From Stenotrophomonas sp. HITSZ_GD (GTDB lineage Bacteria; Pseudomonadota; Gammaproteobacteria; Xanthomonadales; Xanthomonadaceae), in the NCBI RefSeq assembly GCF_029543105.1, contig NZ_JARQXB010000002.1, positions 124,001 to 188,000 of the forward strand: a stretch of DNA of 64,000 nucleotides. The letters run 5' to 3'. Positions 31,480 to 40,755 of the stretch are shown here, one piece after another. Both the position numbers and the translations under genes were made by a program. Numbering within the stretch: the first letter of the stretch is position 1; each line of letters starts with the position of its first letter. The notes below the pieces were generated by a model. The model was not told where the DNA came from. It saw only the letters and a program-made list of their open reading frames with translations, and did not search any database.

Positions 31480-32412
31480 TCAGCTTCCCGCCCGATCGCG
31501 GCCCGTGGGCGGGCCGCTGCCTTGCGACACCTCGCGAACGACCGCGATGAATGCCTTCAATGGCGCGGGTACGTGGCGGTAGCTGGCGTAGTAGAGGCAC
31601 AGGCCCGGCGATGGCGGGGTCCAATCCTCCAGCAGGAGGACCAGCGCACCGCTGTCCAGCGCGGGCCGGGCGAAGGATTCCGGCACGTACGCGATGCCCA
31701 GGCCGCTGCAGGCCGCCTCGACCATCAGGTCGTTGTCATCCAGGCTGAGCAGGCCGGGCACGTCCAGTGCGAGCTGCCGCGTGCCCTGCTCGAACTCCCA
31801 TCGATAGCGCTTGCCGCTGGGAAGCCGCTGGCGGATGCAGCGGTGGGACATCAGGTCTCCCGGCACCGCCGGTGTTCCGAACGCCGCGAGGTAGCCGGGC
31901 GCGGCCACCGCGACGAAACGGACATCGCTACCGAAGGGCACCGACACCATGTCCTTCGGCACCGACTCGGCCAGGCGCACGCCCGCGTCGAAACCTTCGC
32001 CCACGATATCCACCAGTTGCCCTTCGGCGACCAGGTCCAGTTCCACACGCGGATGACGCTGCTGGAATACCGGCACGGCGTGCCGCAGCAACCAGCGTGC
32101 CCCGCCCTTGTTGGCGTTGATGCGCAACAGGCCGACCGGTTCGTCCTGTCCATGGCTGACGGCATCCAGCAGGTCGTCCAGTTCCCGCAACAACGGTCCC
32201 AGCCGCTGCAGCAACTGCTCGCCATCCGCCGTGACGGAAACGCTGCGCGTGGTGCGATGCAGGAGGCGCACGCCGAGCTGGCGCTCCAGCCCCTTCAAGG
32301 CGTGGCTGAGCGAGGACCGCGAAACGCCGAGCGTATCGACGGCCTTCTGGAAGCTGCGGTGTCGTGCCACGAGCGCGAACGCCTTGAGATCGGAAAGGCT
32401 CACATGCGTCAT
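31480..32412 (-). CDS. LysR-family regulator (CrgA/PgrR-like subclass)
   Basis: 310 residues. HTH: SLSDLKAFALVARHRSFQKAVDTLGVSRSSLSHALKGLERQLGVRLLHRTTRSVSVTADGEQLL. The effector domain has VGLLRINANKGGARWLLRHAVPVFQQRHPRVELDLV and the motif GFDAGVRLAESVPKDMVSVPFG, typical of the subclass that controls divergent oxidoreductases. The SDR at 32509 is divergent with a shared ~95-bp region containing an inverted repeat, and is the likely target. Confidence 0.9.
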   Translation of the reverse strand: MTHVSLSDLKAFALVARHRSFQKAVDTLGVSRSSLSHALKGLERQLGVRLLHRTTRSVSVTADGEQLLQRLGPLLRELDDLLDAVSHGQDEPVGLLRINANKGGARWLLRHAVPVFQQRHPRVELDLVAEGQLVDIVGEGFDAGVRLAESVPKDMVSVPFGSDVRFVAVAAPGYLAAFGTPAVPGDLMSHRCIRQRLPSGKRYRWEFEQGTRQLALDVPGLLSLDDNDLMVEAACSGLGIAYVPESFARPALDSGALVLLLEDWTPPSPGLCLYYASYRHVPAPLKAFIAVVREVSQGSGPPTGRDRAGS

Positions 32413-32426
32413 TAGTGAACAGACCT

Positions 32427-32448
32427 CACCAACTCGTTCGTATTGGTG
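32427..32448. promoter_or_regulatory. Inverted repeat between divergent lysR and SDR genes
   Basis: CACCAA (32427-32432) and TTGGTG (32443-32448) with a 10-bp AT-richer spacer, a LysR-type operator layout, located between the starts at 32412 (-) and 32509 (+). Confidence 0.5.
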
Positions 32449-32508
32449 CGACTTATCATACGTCTCCCGTGTCCTTACGTTGTGTGCCTACCCCACGGGA
32501 GCATGCAG

Positions 32509-33333
32509 ATGAAGACATGGTGGATCACGGGTGCATCGTCCGGCCTCGGGCTGGCGATGACCACGAAGCTGCTGGCGCGCGGCGACCGGGTGGTCGCGTG
32601 CGGACGGCGCGTGGCCCCGTTCGAAGCGCTGCAGCAGGCGGCCGGCGACAGGCTGCGCGTCGCCCGCTTCGACCTGACCGACACGGCGGCCCTGCGGCAG
32701 CACGTGGATGCCGCCTTCGCCGACCTGGGCCGGATCGATACGGTGGTCAGCAACGCGGGATACGGGCTGTTCGGTGCCGCGGAGGAAGTCACCGACGCGC
32801 AGATTGAGCGCCAGATCGCCACCAACCTGACCGCGTCGATCCACCTGGTACGCGCCATGCTTCCCCATCTGCGCGCCCAGGGCGGTGGCCGGATCCTGCA
32901 GGTCTCCTCGGAAGGCGGACAGGTGACGTATCCCAATTTCAGCCTCTACCACGCCACCAAATGGGGCATCGAAGGATTCCTCGACGCGGTGGCCCAGGAG
33001 GTGGCGCCGTTCGGTATCGACATCGTGATCGCCGAACCGGGCGCCACCGCCACGGGCTTTGCCGACGGCCTGGACCGCGCGGAACCGATGGATGCCTACG
33101 AGGCGACGCCAGCCGGCGACGTGCGCCGCGCCATCGCCAGCGGCGCGTTCGAGATCAGGGGCGATGCGGACCGCACGGTCGACGCGATGATCCAGGTGGC
33201 GGACTCGCCCCAGCCACGGCGCCGCATCGCGTTGGGCAGCACCGCGTTCGAGAATATCCACCGCGCACTGTCGGCGCGCCTGGACGATCTGGTGGCGCAG
33301 CGGTCGCTGTCACTGACGGCGGACCGGGCATGA
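32509..33333 (+). CDS. Short-chain dehydrogenase/reductase
   Basis: 274 residues from the ATG at 32509, preceded by ACGGGAG at seven nucleotides; 32503 is an alternative. Classical SDR: TGASSGLGLAM (cofactor loop), DLTD, NAGYGLFG, S in ILQVSSEGGQ, catalytic Y-x3-K as YHATK, then VIAEPGATATGF. The Arg in ACGRR after the first beta strand suggests NADP(H). Substrate unknown. Overlaps the lipocalin-like gene by ATGA and is divergent from a LysR regulator. Confidence 0.9.
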   Translation: MKTWWITGASSGLGLAMTTKLLARGDRVVACGRRVAPFEALQQAAGDRLRVARFDLTDTAALRQHVDAAFADLGRIDTVVSNAGYGLFGAAEEVTDAQIERQIATNLTASIHLVRAMLPHLRAQGGGRILQVSSEGGQVTYPNFSLYHATKWGIEGFLDAVAQEVAPFGIDIVIAEPGATATGFADGLDRAEPMDAYEATPAGDVRRAIASGAFEIRGDADRTVDAMIQVADSPQPRRRIALGSTAFENIHRALSARLDDLVAQRSLSLTADRA

Positions 33334-33929
33334 AGTGGCCGTGGGCGCTCCTGCTCGGAAGCGCGGTCGGCGCCGCCGCCGGCGAGCCGGCGCCCTCCCC
33401 CGCGCCGCCGAACGAGGTGGCCGGCACGTGGCGCATGGTGGCCGCGACCTTGGAGGCTGAGGGCCGGACGCTGAAGCCTTATGGCGACAATCCGCAAGGC
33501 ATGCTGGTCTTCACCACCGACCTGCATTTCGTCGAAGTGCTGACCGACGGCGACACGCCTCCTTTCGCCTCGAATGCCCGCGGAGGCGGCACGGACGAGG
33601 AGAACCGGCGCGCCATGGCATCGAGCATCGCGTTCTTCGGCACCTACACGGTGGATGCGCAGGGTCGCTTTGCGGGCAACCGCGTTGAAGGTGCCACGTT
33701 CCCCAACTGGGTGGGCGCCGTGCGCACCGCGCGCGAGCTGACGCTGCGGGTCGAGGGCGACCGGATGTACGAGACGTTCGTTCGCCCGGACGGCGGGCGC
33801 GTGGTCGCGCAGTTCGTGCGGGTGCGTGGGCGCGCATGCGCCCCGGGCACGGGCCAGGGAAGTGGCGCAGGCCCGTGCGATGGCGACGGGGGCGTCAAGG
33901 CGACAGGGCTTCCTGCGCCCAGTCGATGA
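33330..33929 (+). CDS. Secreted lipocalin-like domain protein
   Basis: 199 residues with a signal (WALLLGSAVGAAAGEP). EVAGTWRMVAATLEAEGRTLKPYGDNPQGMLVFTTDLHFVEVLTDGDTPPFASNARGGGTDEENRRAMASSIAFFGTYTVD is the bacterial lipocalin-like domain (GTWR... start, Y-G-x-x-P-x-G, AFFGTY). The last ~35 residues (ACAPGTGQGSGAGP...) are low complexity, and the end overlaps the convergent lysR (33895) by 35 nt, so the natural C-terminus may be diverged. Binds or sequesters a small hydrophobic compound by family analogy. Cotranscribed with the SDR. Confidence 0.8.
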   Translation: MKWPWALLLGSAVGAAAGEPAPSPAPPNEVAGTWRMVAATLEAEGRTLKPYGDNPQGMLVFTTDLHFVEVLTDGDTPPFASNARGGGTDEENRRAMASSIAFFGTYTVDAQGRFAGNRVEGATFPNWVGAVRTARELTLRVEGDRMYETFVRPDGGRVVAQFVRVRGRACAPGTGQGSGAGPCDGDGGVKATGLPAPSR

Positions 33930-34785
33930 AGGCGGTCAGCCGGGGAGACGGCAGCCGCGTGCGTGGATACACGATCGATACCGGGCTGGGCAGCGGCGGA
34001 TAGTCCTCCAGCAATGGCACCAGCCTGCCGTCGCGGAAATAGGTGTCCAACCGGTAACGCGGCGCCTGGATGATGCCGAAGCCCGCGAAGGCTGCGCCGA
34101 GATACGAATCGGCGCCGCTGACGCGCACCCTGCTCGGCAAGGTGACCCACTCCACGCGTCCGCGGCGCTGGAACTCGAGTGGCAGCAGCGCGCCCAGCGA
34201 GGAAGACTTGAAGCCGACCATGAGGTGGTCACCCTCGCGCAGCGATTCGAGGGTGCCTGGCACGCCCCGCCGCGCACAGTAGTCCGGCGAGGCGGCCGTG
34301 GCTTCCGGCAGATGGGTCAGGCGCCGCGCAACGAGGTCGCTGTCGCGCAGGTCGCCCACGCGCACGGCGCAGTCGATTCCTTCGCGCACCAGGTCGACAT
34401 ACCGATCCCCTTCGCCGATATCGAGTTCGATCTGGGGATAGCGTTCGAGAAACGCCGGCAGCTTCGGGAACAGCAGGTGGCGCGCAAGCCTGCCGTGCAC
34501 ATCGATGCGCAACGGCCCCTGCGGGCGCTCGGCGCGAAAGGCGCTCTCCGCCTCCTCGACATCGGCAACCAGGCGCAGGCAGCGCTCGTAGAAGACCTCG
34601 CCTTCCAATGTCGGCGTCACTGTCCGGGTCGTGCGTTGCAACAGGCGCACACCCAGCCGCGCCTCCAACGACTTGATGGCATCGGTGACCGTGGCCCGCG
34701 GGAGATCCAGATCCTCTGCCGCGCGCGTGAAGCTGCGCCGCTCCACGATGCGCGCGAAAACCCTCATGGCGTCGAAGCGATCCAT
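33895..34785 (-). CDS. LysR-family regulator
   Basis: 296 residues. MDRFDAMRVFARIVERRSFTRAAEDLDLPRATVTDAIKSLEARLGVRLLQRTTRTVTPTLEGEVF is the HTH and linker; the effector part has GPLRIDVHGRLARHLLFPKLPAFLERYPQIELDIGEGDRYVDLVREGIDCAVRVG. Same subclass as the regulator at 31480. Divergent from the SnoaL-like gene at 35073, its probable target. Its 3' end overlaps that of the lipocalin-like gene. Confidence 0.9.
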   Translation of the reverse strand: MDRFDAMRVFARIVERRSFTRAAEDLDLPRATVTDAIKSLEARLGVRLLQRTTRTVTPTLEGEVFYERCLRLVADVEEAESAFRAERPQGPLRIDVHGRLARHLLFPKLPAFLERYPQIELDIGEGDRYVDLVREGIDCAVRVGDLRDSDLVARRLTHLPEATAASPDYCARRGVPGTLESLREGDHLMVGFKSSSLGALLPLEFQRRGRVEWVTLPSRVRVSGADSYLGAAFAGFGIIQAPRYRLDTYFRDGRLVPLLEDYPPLPSPVSIVYPRTRLPSPRLTAFIDWAQEALSP

Positions 34786-34819
34786 TGTCCGGATTCCCGA
34801 ATTGTGTTGGCGGATTGTG

Positions 34820-34837
34820 CCGGATTATCCGATCCGG
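34820..34837. promoter_or_regulatory. Palindromic site in the lysR/SnoaL divergent region
   Basis: CCGGAT-TATCCG-ATCCGG: nested palindromes at 34820-34837 (CGGATTATCCG at 34821-34831), 35 bp upstream of the lysR start. Candidate operator. The rest of 34786-35072 shows no gene. Confidence 0.4.
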
Positions 34838-35072
34838 GAACCACAATAAGGTGGTCCTCGCCCCTCCGGCACGCAGCGACACCTCAACACATGCCCCACG
34901 GTGCGGCCGGACGGTCGCCCGCACGAACCCAGCCAAGGCGCGCCCTAGCGCCGCCCGCCAGGTACCGCATCACCGCCTTCCGCAGCGCCATTGAGCGCCT
35001 GCCTACGCGAGCCCCTCCTCCGCCGCGGCAATTCCTTCGACGGCGCGGGAGCCCTTCCCAGGAGACATTCGA

Positions 35073-35564
35073 ATGACACCCAAGCACTACACCGCGCGCA
35101 CCTTCCTGGCTTTTGCATTGTTGGCCGCCAGCGCGACGCCCGCCCTCGCGAACGATGCCAGCGAGCGAAACCGCCAGTTCATTGCACAAGCCTTCGACGA
35201 ATGGGCAGCGGGGGGCAGCGGCTTCTTCGAGCGCGTGCTGGCGCCGGACATGGTGTGGACGATCAAGGGCACCAGCCCGGTCGCCGGACGCTATGAAGGG
35301 CGCGAGGAATTCATGGCGAAGGCGGTGGCGCCGTTCGCCGCGCGCCTGTCGTCTCCCATGCGGCCGACGGTGAACCATCTCTGGGCCGAAGGTGATCACG
35401 TCATCGTGCAGTGGGACGGCACGGCCATCGCCGCAGACGGAAAGCCCTACCAGAACAGCTATGTCTGGATACTCCAGATGGAGAACTTGCGCGCCGTCGA
35501 GGTCACGGCGTTCCTGGACCTGGTGCCTTACGACGATGTCATCGAGCGCATCCCGCTGAAGTGA
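35073..35564 (+). CDS. Secreted SnoaL-like (NTF2-fold) protein
   Basis: 163 residues with a signal peptide (FLAFALLAASATPALA). The mature part NRQFIAQAFDEWAAGGSGFFERVLAPDMVWTIKGTSPVAGRYEGREEFMAKAV, then VIVQWDGTAIAADGKPYQNSYVWILQMEN, is a clear SnoaL-like/ketosteroid-isomerase-type fold of the kind often annotated as nuclear transport factor 2 family. CAGGAGACATTCGA precedes the ATG. Likely controlled by the divergent LysR. Periplasmic role unknown. Confidence 0.85.
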   Translation: MTPKHYTARTFLAFALLAASATPALANDASERNRQFIAQAFDEWAAGGSGFFERVLAPDMVWTIKGTSPVAGRYEGREEFMAKAVAPFAARLSSPMRPTVNHLWAEGDHVIVQWDGTAIAADGKPYQNSYVWILQMENLRAVEVTAFLDLVPYDDVIERIPLK

Positions 35565-35941
35565 GGGATACGTTTCCAACGAGCATCGAGAGGATGCGGC
35601 GCAGCGTGCAATGGCACCAAAGGTTTGGTGGAAAGAAAAGCGCAACCGCCGAGCATGACGCCGGCTTTTTAAAGGTGGATTAAGGCCAACGCCACTCGTT
35701 GCATGGACGACTTGCAGCGCGATCGACGCGCAGTGCACGCATTAATCAATTCTTAAAGTCGGCCCTCCACATTGCGCCACCAGCAACGTGTTCGCAGCGG
35801 ATTACGTAGTTCTCGATGCGTCGCTCGAAGCCAGCGGATTAGTGCATCGCACTGAGCGGCGAGGTCATTGCGCAATCGAACGCGCCAACGCAGGGAGGCT
35901 GCCAGGCACGGCGGCGCTCTCGCAAAACAGGAAAACTTCTC
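35565..35941. other. 377-bp gap without a recognisable gene
   Basis: Somewhat AT-richer in the middle. A GCCGGCTTTTT stretch near 35660 could end the SnoaL transcript but has only a weak stem. Short frames on both strands resemble nothing known. Confidence 0.5.
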
Positions 35942-37360
35942 GTGAACCACAACGTCCCGCCCAGACCGGATCGCCCACCGCTGCTGCAGCGGTTGCTCAA
36001 CGTGAATCGTGCGGAGGTCGTTCCCGTACTGATCGCCGCGCTGTTCTTCTTCTGCGTGCTGACCGCCTTGATGTTGCTGCGCCCCGCCCGCGATGCACTG
36101 GGCATGGAGCGTGGCATCGAAAGCATTCGCTGGCTGTTCTTCGGCACGGCGCTGGCAACGCTCGCGGTGAATCCCGTGTTCGGCTGGCTCGTCGCGCGCC
36201 TGCGGCGGCTGCAGTTCATCAGCGCGACTTACGGCTTCTTCGTGATGAGCCTGGTGGGATTCTGGGCGTTACTGGTGCTGGCGCCCGAGGCCATTGGCCA
36301 GCGCAGCGGCCAGGTGTTCTACGTGTGGTTCAGCGTCTTCAACCTGTTCGTCACCATGGTGTTCTGGGCGCTGCTGGCGGACCGCTTCACCAGCGACCAA
36401 GGCCGGCGCTTCTTCGCGCTCATCTCCGTGGGCGGCACGCTGGGCGCGATCTTCGGCCCCTGGTTGACATCGCAGCTCGCCGAGCCGCTCGGTACGCCCA
36501 GCCTGTTGCTGGTCGCGGGCGGCTTCCTGCTGGCCGCGCTCGCCGCGGCCTGGCTGCTGGTTCGCGTGGTGCCGGACCGAACGGAGACCGCGACCGCCAC
36601 GGCTTCCTCCCCCTCCACCGCGGTGGCGCACGAACGTATCGGCGGCAGCGCCTGGGCCGGCTTGCTCGCCGTGCTGCGGTCGCGCTACCTGACGGCCATC
36701 GCCGGCTACGTCGTGCTGATGACCGTGCTCGCCACGCTCATCTATTTCACCCGCCTGCAGATGGTGGCCGCGGCGACCGACGACATGGATGCCCGCGCGG
36801 CGCTGATGGGCAACATCGACATGTGGACGCAGGTCGCCGTGCTGGCGCTGCAGGTCACGCTGACCGGCAAGTTGATCCAGCGGTTCGGACTGGGCGTCGC
36901 GCTGGCCATCCTGCCGGTGGCGACGGCGCTTGGCTTCATCGGGTTGGCGATCTACGGCTCGTTCGTCGTGCTGGTGCTGCTGGAGGCCACCAACCGCGCC
37001 GTGCAGCGCGGCATCACCCGGCCCGCGCGCGAGGCGCTGTTCACCGTGGTGAGCCGCGAGGACAAATACAAGGCCAAGGCCTTCGTGGACACCTTCATGT
37101 ACCGCACCGGCGATGTGCTCGGTGCGCAGGCCGAAGGCCTGCTCGGCCGGCTCGGGCTGGCCCTGGGCGGCCTGGCCAGCATCGTCGTGCCGCTGGCCAT
37201 CGCCTGGGCGGCGATCGGGCTGTGGCTGGGCCGCGCGCAAGGTCGCCACGCCGCTTCCGCCGCGCGGGCTTCCGCCTTCGTTTACCACCCCGCGCGCACG
37301 CGGCCAGGCACCGGCTCGATGCATGCATCCACCCCCACCTCCACCAGAGAAGAGACATGA
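35942..37360 (+). CDS. MFS/nucleotide-carrier-like transporter (Npt/TLC-type)
   Basis: 472 residues, GTG start at 35942. About 11-12 membrane helices. Conserved features: LMLLRPARDALGM after the first helix, FYVWFSVFNLFVTMVFWALLADRF, SVGGTLGAIFGP and the signature RAVQRGITRPAREALFTVVSREDKYKAKAFVDTFMYRTGDVLGAQ, which resembles the R-P-x-R-E-x-L-F-x-V-x-x-R-E-x-K-Y-K-A-K block of bacterial ATP/ADP-carrier relatives. Substrate uncertain; free-living bacteria use such proteins for unknown solutes. A paralogue lies at 39364. Overlaps the next gene (ATGA). Confidence 0.78.
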   Translation: MNHNVPPRPDRPPLLQRLLNVNRAEVVPVLIAALFFFCVLTALMLLRPARDALGMERGIESIRWLFFGTALATLAVNPVFGWLVARLRRLQFISATYGFFVMSLVGFWALLVLAPEAIGQRSGQVFYVWFSVFNLFVTMVFWALLADRFTSDQGRRFFALISVGGTLGAIFGPWLTSQLAEPLGTPSLLLVAGGFLLAALAAAWLLVRVVPDRTETATATASSPSTAVAHERIGGSAWAGLLAVLRSRYLTAIAGYVVLMTVLATLIYFTRLQMVAAATDDMDARAALMGNIDMWTQVAVLALQVTLTGKLIQRFGLGVALAILPVATALGFIGLAIYGSFVVLVLLEATNRAVQRGITRPAREALFTVVSREDKYKAKAFVDTFMYRTGDVLGAQAEGLLGRLGLALGGLASIVVPLAIAWAAIGLWLGRAQGRHAASAARASAFVYHPARTRPGTGSMHASTPTSTREET

Positions 37361-38148
37361 CGGTCACCACGACACGACGCTTCACCCTGCTCACGCTGCT
37401 CGCCCTGCCCGCGCCGCTGCTGGCGCAGGCGCAGGCCACGGAAGATAGCTGGTCCCTGGGCGCTGGCGCCGCGGTGATCGACAGCCCCTACGCCGGCGAA
37501 GGCACGCGCGTGCGGCCTTTCCCGTTGGTCAGCTACGACGGCGAGCGGGTGTTCCTCCGCGGCATCTCCGGCGGCGTGCACCTGTACGAATCGTCCGGCT
37601 TCGCGGTCGATGCGATCGTGGCGGCGCGCTTGTACGGGTTCGATATCGATGACCTGGGACGCAGGGCGCTGATCGCCAACGGCCTGGATCCGTCGCAGTT
37701 GCGCGATCGCGACGACGGCATCGACGCCGGGTTGCGCTTCACTTACGGATCGCGCTGGGGCGCGATCTCGCTGGAGGCGGCGAGCGATATCTCCAACACC
37801 AGCGATGGCCACGAGATTTCCCTGGACTACCGCTACACCTGGACGCACGCGCAGACCGCGCTCACCGCCAACGTGGGCGCCAACTACCTCTCATCCAAGT
37901 TGGCCGGCTACTACTTCGGCATCCTCGACGAGGAAGTGGCGCGCGGTGTGGCGCCCTACCGGCCGGGCTCGGCCGTCATGCCCCACGTCGGCCTGTCCCT
38001 GACGCAGGCGCTCGGCACATCGAAGTGGCGGGTGATCGCCTCCGCCGAATACCAGTTCCTCCCCGACGAGCTCGCCGACAGCCCATTGCTCGAGCCGGAC
38101 CGCGACGGCTTCGGCCGGCTCGTGCTGGGCCTGACCCGGAGCTTCTGA
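37357..38148 (+). CDS. MipA/OmpV family outer-membrane protein
   Basis: 263 residues with a signal peptide (TLLALPAPLLAQAQA). WSLGAGAAVIDSPYAGEGTRVRPFPLVSYDGERVFLRG is the MipA/OmpV start (G-x-G-x-x-x-x-x-P-Y-x-G), followed by amphipathic strands, NVGANYLSSKLAGYYFGI and a terminal LTRSF as in outer-membrane barrels. Family members either scaffold peptidoglycan enzymes or act as porins. Within an operon with two transporters and an SDR, a porin role seems more likely here. Confidence 0.85.
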   Translation: MTVTTTRRFTLLTLLALPAPLLAQAQATEDSWSLGAGAAVIDSPYAGEGTRVRPFPLVSYDGERVFLRGISGGVHLYESSGFAVDAIVAARLYGFDIDDLGRRALIANGLDPSQLRDRDDGIDAGLRFTYGSRWGAISLEAASDISNTSDGHEISLDYRYTWTHAQTALTANVGANYLSSKLAGYYFGILDEEVARGVAPYRPGSAVMPHVGLSLTQALGTSKWRVIASAEYQFLPDELADSPLLEPDRDGFGRLVLGLTRSF

Positions 38149-38192
38149 TGTCCACGCATCACTTCCCCCACTCCCCCAATGAGGACTTGCGC

Positions 38193-39242
38193 ATGACCAC
38201 CCCACTCACCCCGCTGCCCACTTCGATGCCCGCGTTCTGGCGCGGACGCCTCGCTGCCCTCGGCCTGATGCTCGGCGGCGCCACTGCCGGCGAGGCCGTG
38301 GCGCACACGCCCCCGCCAGCCTGGAGCACGGCCGACATGCCCACGCAGGAAGGGCGCATCTTCGTCGTCACCGGCGGAACCAGCGGCATGGGTTTCGAGG
38401 ATGCCAAGGCACTGGCCGCCGCCGGTGCCCGGGTGGTCATCGTGGCGCGCAACGCGCAGCGCGGACAGGAAGCGATCGAGAAAATCCGCCAGGCGGTTCC
38501 GGCGGCGCAGGTCGCGTTCGAGGGCGTCGACCTTTCCAGCCTCGCGTCTGTGCGCGACCTGGGCCAGCGGCTGAATGCCTCGCTGCCGCGCGTGGATGGC
38601 TTGATCAACAACGCGGCGATCATGGCGCCGCCGACGCGCGGCACCTCGGTGGATGGGTTGGAAATGCAGTTCGCCACCAACTACGCCGGCCATTTCGTCT
38701 TGACCGCCGAACTGCTGCCGTTGCTGCGCAAGAGCCAGGCGCCGCGCGTGGTGACCTTGTCCAGCATCGCGGTGCATCGCGGCACGCTCGATCTCGATGA
38801 CCTGCAATCGACCGGCGCCTACGAGCCCATGGCGACGTATGCCCAGTCGAAGCTGGCGTGCCTGATGTTCGCGTTCGAGCTGCAACGCCGCAGCGAAGCG
38901 GGCGGCTGGGGCATCGAGAGCATGGCCGCGCATCCCGGCGTCGCGGTGACCGAACTGGTGGCGCGCGGGCCGGGCCTGGACAGCGCGCAAGGACGCGAGT
39001 GGGCCAGCCACCGGGAGCATTTCCAGACCGCGGCCCAAGGGGCCATCCCGACGCTGTATGCGGCGACCGCGCCAACGGCCCAGGGCGGCGTCTACTACGG
39101 CCCCACCGGGCCGAACGAGGTGGCCGGTCCGCTGGGCGTGGCCACGGTGCCCGCCATCGCCGGCGACGCGGCCACGGCCGCACGCCTGTGGGAACTCACC
39201 GAAACGATCACGGGCGCGCGGTTCCCCTCGTCCGTCCGTTGA
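38193..39242 (+). CDS. Membrane- or envelope-directed SDR oxidoreductase
   Basis: 349 residues from 38193 (GAGG at 38181-38184); an in-frame ATG at 38148 overlaps the MipA stop. A hydrophobic N-terminal segment (FWRGRLAALGLMLGGATAGEAVA) precedes the SDR domain, which is unusual. SDR features: VVTGGTSGMGFEDAKAL, NNAAIMAPPTRGT, S in LSSIA, catalytic Y-x3-K as YAQSK, AAHPGVAVTEL. It resembles the retinol dehydrogenase/protochlorophyllide-reductase-like SDRs. Possibly periplasmic, which would raise the question of cofactor supply. Confidence 0.82.
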   Translation: MTTPLTPLPTSMPAFWRGRLAALGLMLGGATAGEAVAHTPPPAWSTADMPTQEGRIFVVTGGTSGMGFEDAKALAAAGARVVIVARNAQRGQEAIEKIRQAVPAAQVAFEGVDLSSLASVRDLGQRLNASLPRVDGLINNAAIMAPPTRGTSVDGLEMQFATNYAGHFVLTAELLPLLRKSQAPRVVTLSSIAVHRGTLDLDDLQSTGAYEPMATYAQSKLACLMFAFELQRRSEAGGWGIESMAAHPGVAVTELVARGPGLDSAQGREWASHREHFQTAAQGAIPTLYAATAPTAQGGVYYGPTGPNEVAGPLGVATVPAIAGDAATAARLWELTETITGARFPSSVR

Positions 39243-39363
39243 TCACGCATCGCGCCGCATCGCCGATCCGCTGGGCCTGGCCTGGCGGATCGGCCTTCGT
39301 CCGCCGGCGCTTGCGCGCGGCCAGGTCGAACAGGCGTGCGGCGCGGCGGCGCGGGAGCGCCTC

Positions 39364-40728
39364 ATGACCCCGTTCGAGCCCTCGTCCTGGCGCACGCGTG
39401 CCTCGGCACGGATGCATCGCCTCCTCGAGGTGCATCGCGAACAACGCGCTTCGATGTTGAACGCCGCGTGCGGCTTCTTCTTCGTGACGACGGGCGTGAT
39501 GCTGCTTCGCCCGGTCCGCGATGCCATGGGCATCGCCGGCGGGCTGGAAGACATCCGCGGCTTGTTCATCTCCACCGCGCTGCTGACGCTGGCGCTCAAC
39601 CCGCTCTTCGGCCTGCTCGTTGCACGCACCCGGCGCGCGCACGCGATCGTTGCGACGTTCGGCTTCTTCGCCCTCACGCTGCTGGCCTTCTGGGCCTTGA
39701 TGACCTTCGGCTCCCCGGCCGTGGGCAGAGCCAGCGGGCAGGCGCTGTACGTATGGTTCAGCGTGCTCAATGTGTTCGGCACCATGGTGTTCTGGGCGCT
39801 GGTGGTGGACCGATTCCGCGGCGAACAGGGCACGCGGCCATTCGCAGTGGTCGCGATGGGGGGCACGTTGGGCGCCATCTGCGGGCCCGGGCTGACGGCC
39901 TGGCTCGCGCAGCCGTTGGGCGCCGCCAACCTGTTGCCGCTGTCGGCGCTGTTCCTGGTGGTGGGCACGCTGTCGGCACTGCGGCTGGCGCGCGGCGCGC
40001 CGGTGCCGGGGCGCGCGGAAGGCAGCGAGGAAGCCTCCGCAGACGACATGGCACCGCTCGGCGGCGGCGCCTGGGATGGCGCACGCGCGGTGCGGCGATC
40101 GCCGTATCTGGCCGGCATCGCCGGCTACGTGCTGCTGACGGCCGTGATGACCACGCTGGTCTATCTCACCCGGCTGCACTGGGTGGCCGACGGGCCCGCG
40201 GATCCGGAGGCGATGGCCGCGACGCTGGCGAACATCGACATGGGCACGCAGATCGTCTTTCTCGTACTGCAGGCGGCCATGGCCACGCGTTTGGGCCGCC
40301 GCGTCGGCCCCGGCGCAGCGCTGATCGCCCTGCCGCTGGCGACCAGCCTCGGCTTCCTGGCGTTGGCCGCGCACGGCGGCATCGTGCTGCTGTTCGTGCT
40401 GGAGGCGGCCACCCGCGCCGTGCAGCGCGGCGTCGCGCGGCCGGCCCGGGAGCTGCTCTTTACGCTGGTACGGCGCGAACACACCTACAAGGCCAAGGCG
40501 TTCATCGATACGTTCGTGTACCGGATGGGCGACGTGTTGGGCGCGCAGCTCGAAACATGGGCACGCTCGGCGCGCGGCGTCGACGGCGTGGTCGCCACGG
40601 CGATCCCGGTCGCGGCGGTATGGCTGCTGACGGCCCTGCACCTGGGCAGGCGCTATCGGCAACAGCGCGTGCGTCCCGCCGCCCGGGGCGATGCCCGCTG
40701 GAACGCCCCACCCGCCGAGGCGGAATGA
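39364..40728 (+). CDS. Paralogous nucleotide-carrier-like transporter
   Basis: 454 residues from the ATG at 39364. Same helix plan and signatures as the gene at 35942: VMLLRPVRDAMG, LYVWFSVLNVFGTMVFWALVVDRF, AMGGTLGAICGPGLTAWLAQPLG and RAVQRGVARPARELLFTLVRREHTYKAKAFIDTFVYRMGDVLGAQ. The two flank the MipA and SDR genes, so a tandem duplication followed by divergence is likely, and they may act together or transport related solutes. The C-terminus is a basic, Pro/Ala-rich tail. Convergent with the RND gene. Confidence 0.78.
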   Translation: MTPFEPSSWRTRASARMHRLLEVHREQRASMLNAACGFFFVTTGVMLLRPVRDAMGIAGGLEDIRGLFISTALLTLALNPLFGLLVARTRRAHAIVATFGFFALTLLAFWALMTFGSPAVGRASGQALYVWFSVLNVFGTMVFWALVVDRFRGEQGTRPFAVVAMGGTLGAICGPGLTAWLAQPLGAANLLPLSALFLVVGTLSALRLARGAPVPGRAEGSEEASADDMAPLGGGAWDGARAVRRSPYLAGIAGYVLLTAVMTTLVYLTRLHWVADGPADPEAMAATLANIDMGTQIVFLVLQAAMATRLGRRVGPGAALIALPLATSLGFLALAAHGGIVLLFVLEAATRAVQRGVARPARELLFTLVRREHTYKAKAFIDTFVYRMGDVLGAQLETWARSARGVDGVVATAIPVAAVWLLTALHLGRRYRQQRVRPAARGDARWNAPPAEAE

Positions 40729-40755
40729 GGCGCGCCAGCGTGGCGCCGGCGCCGC

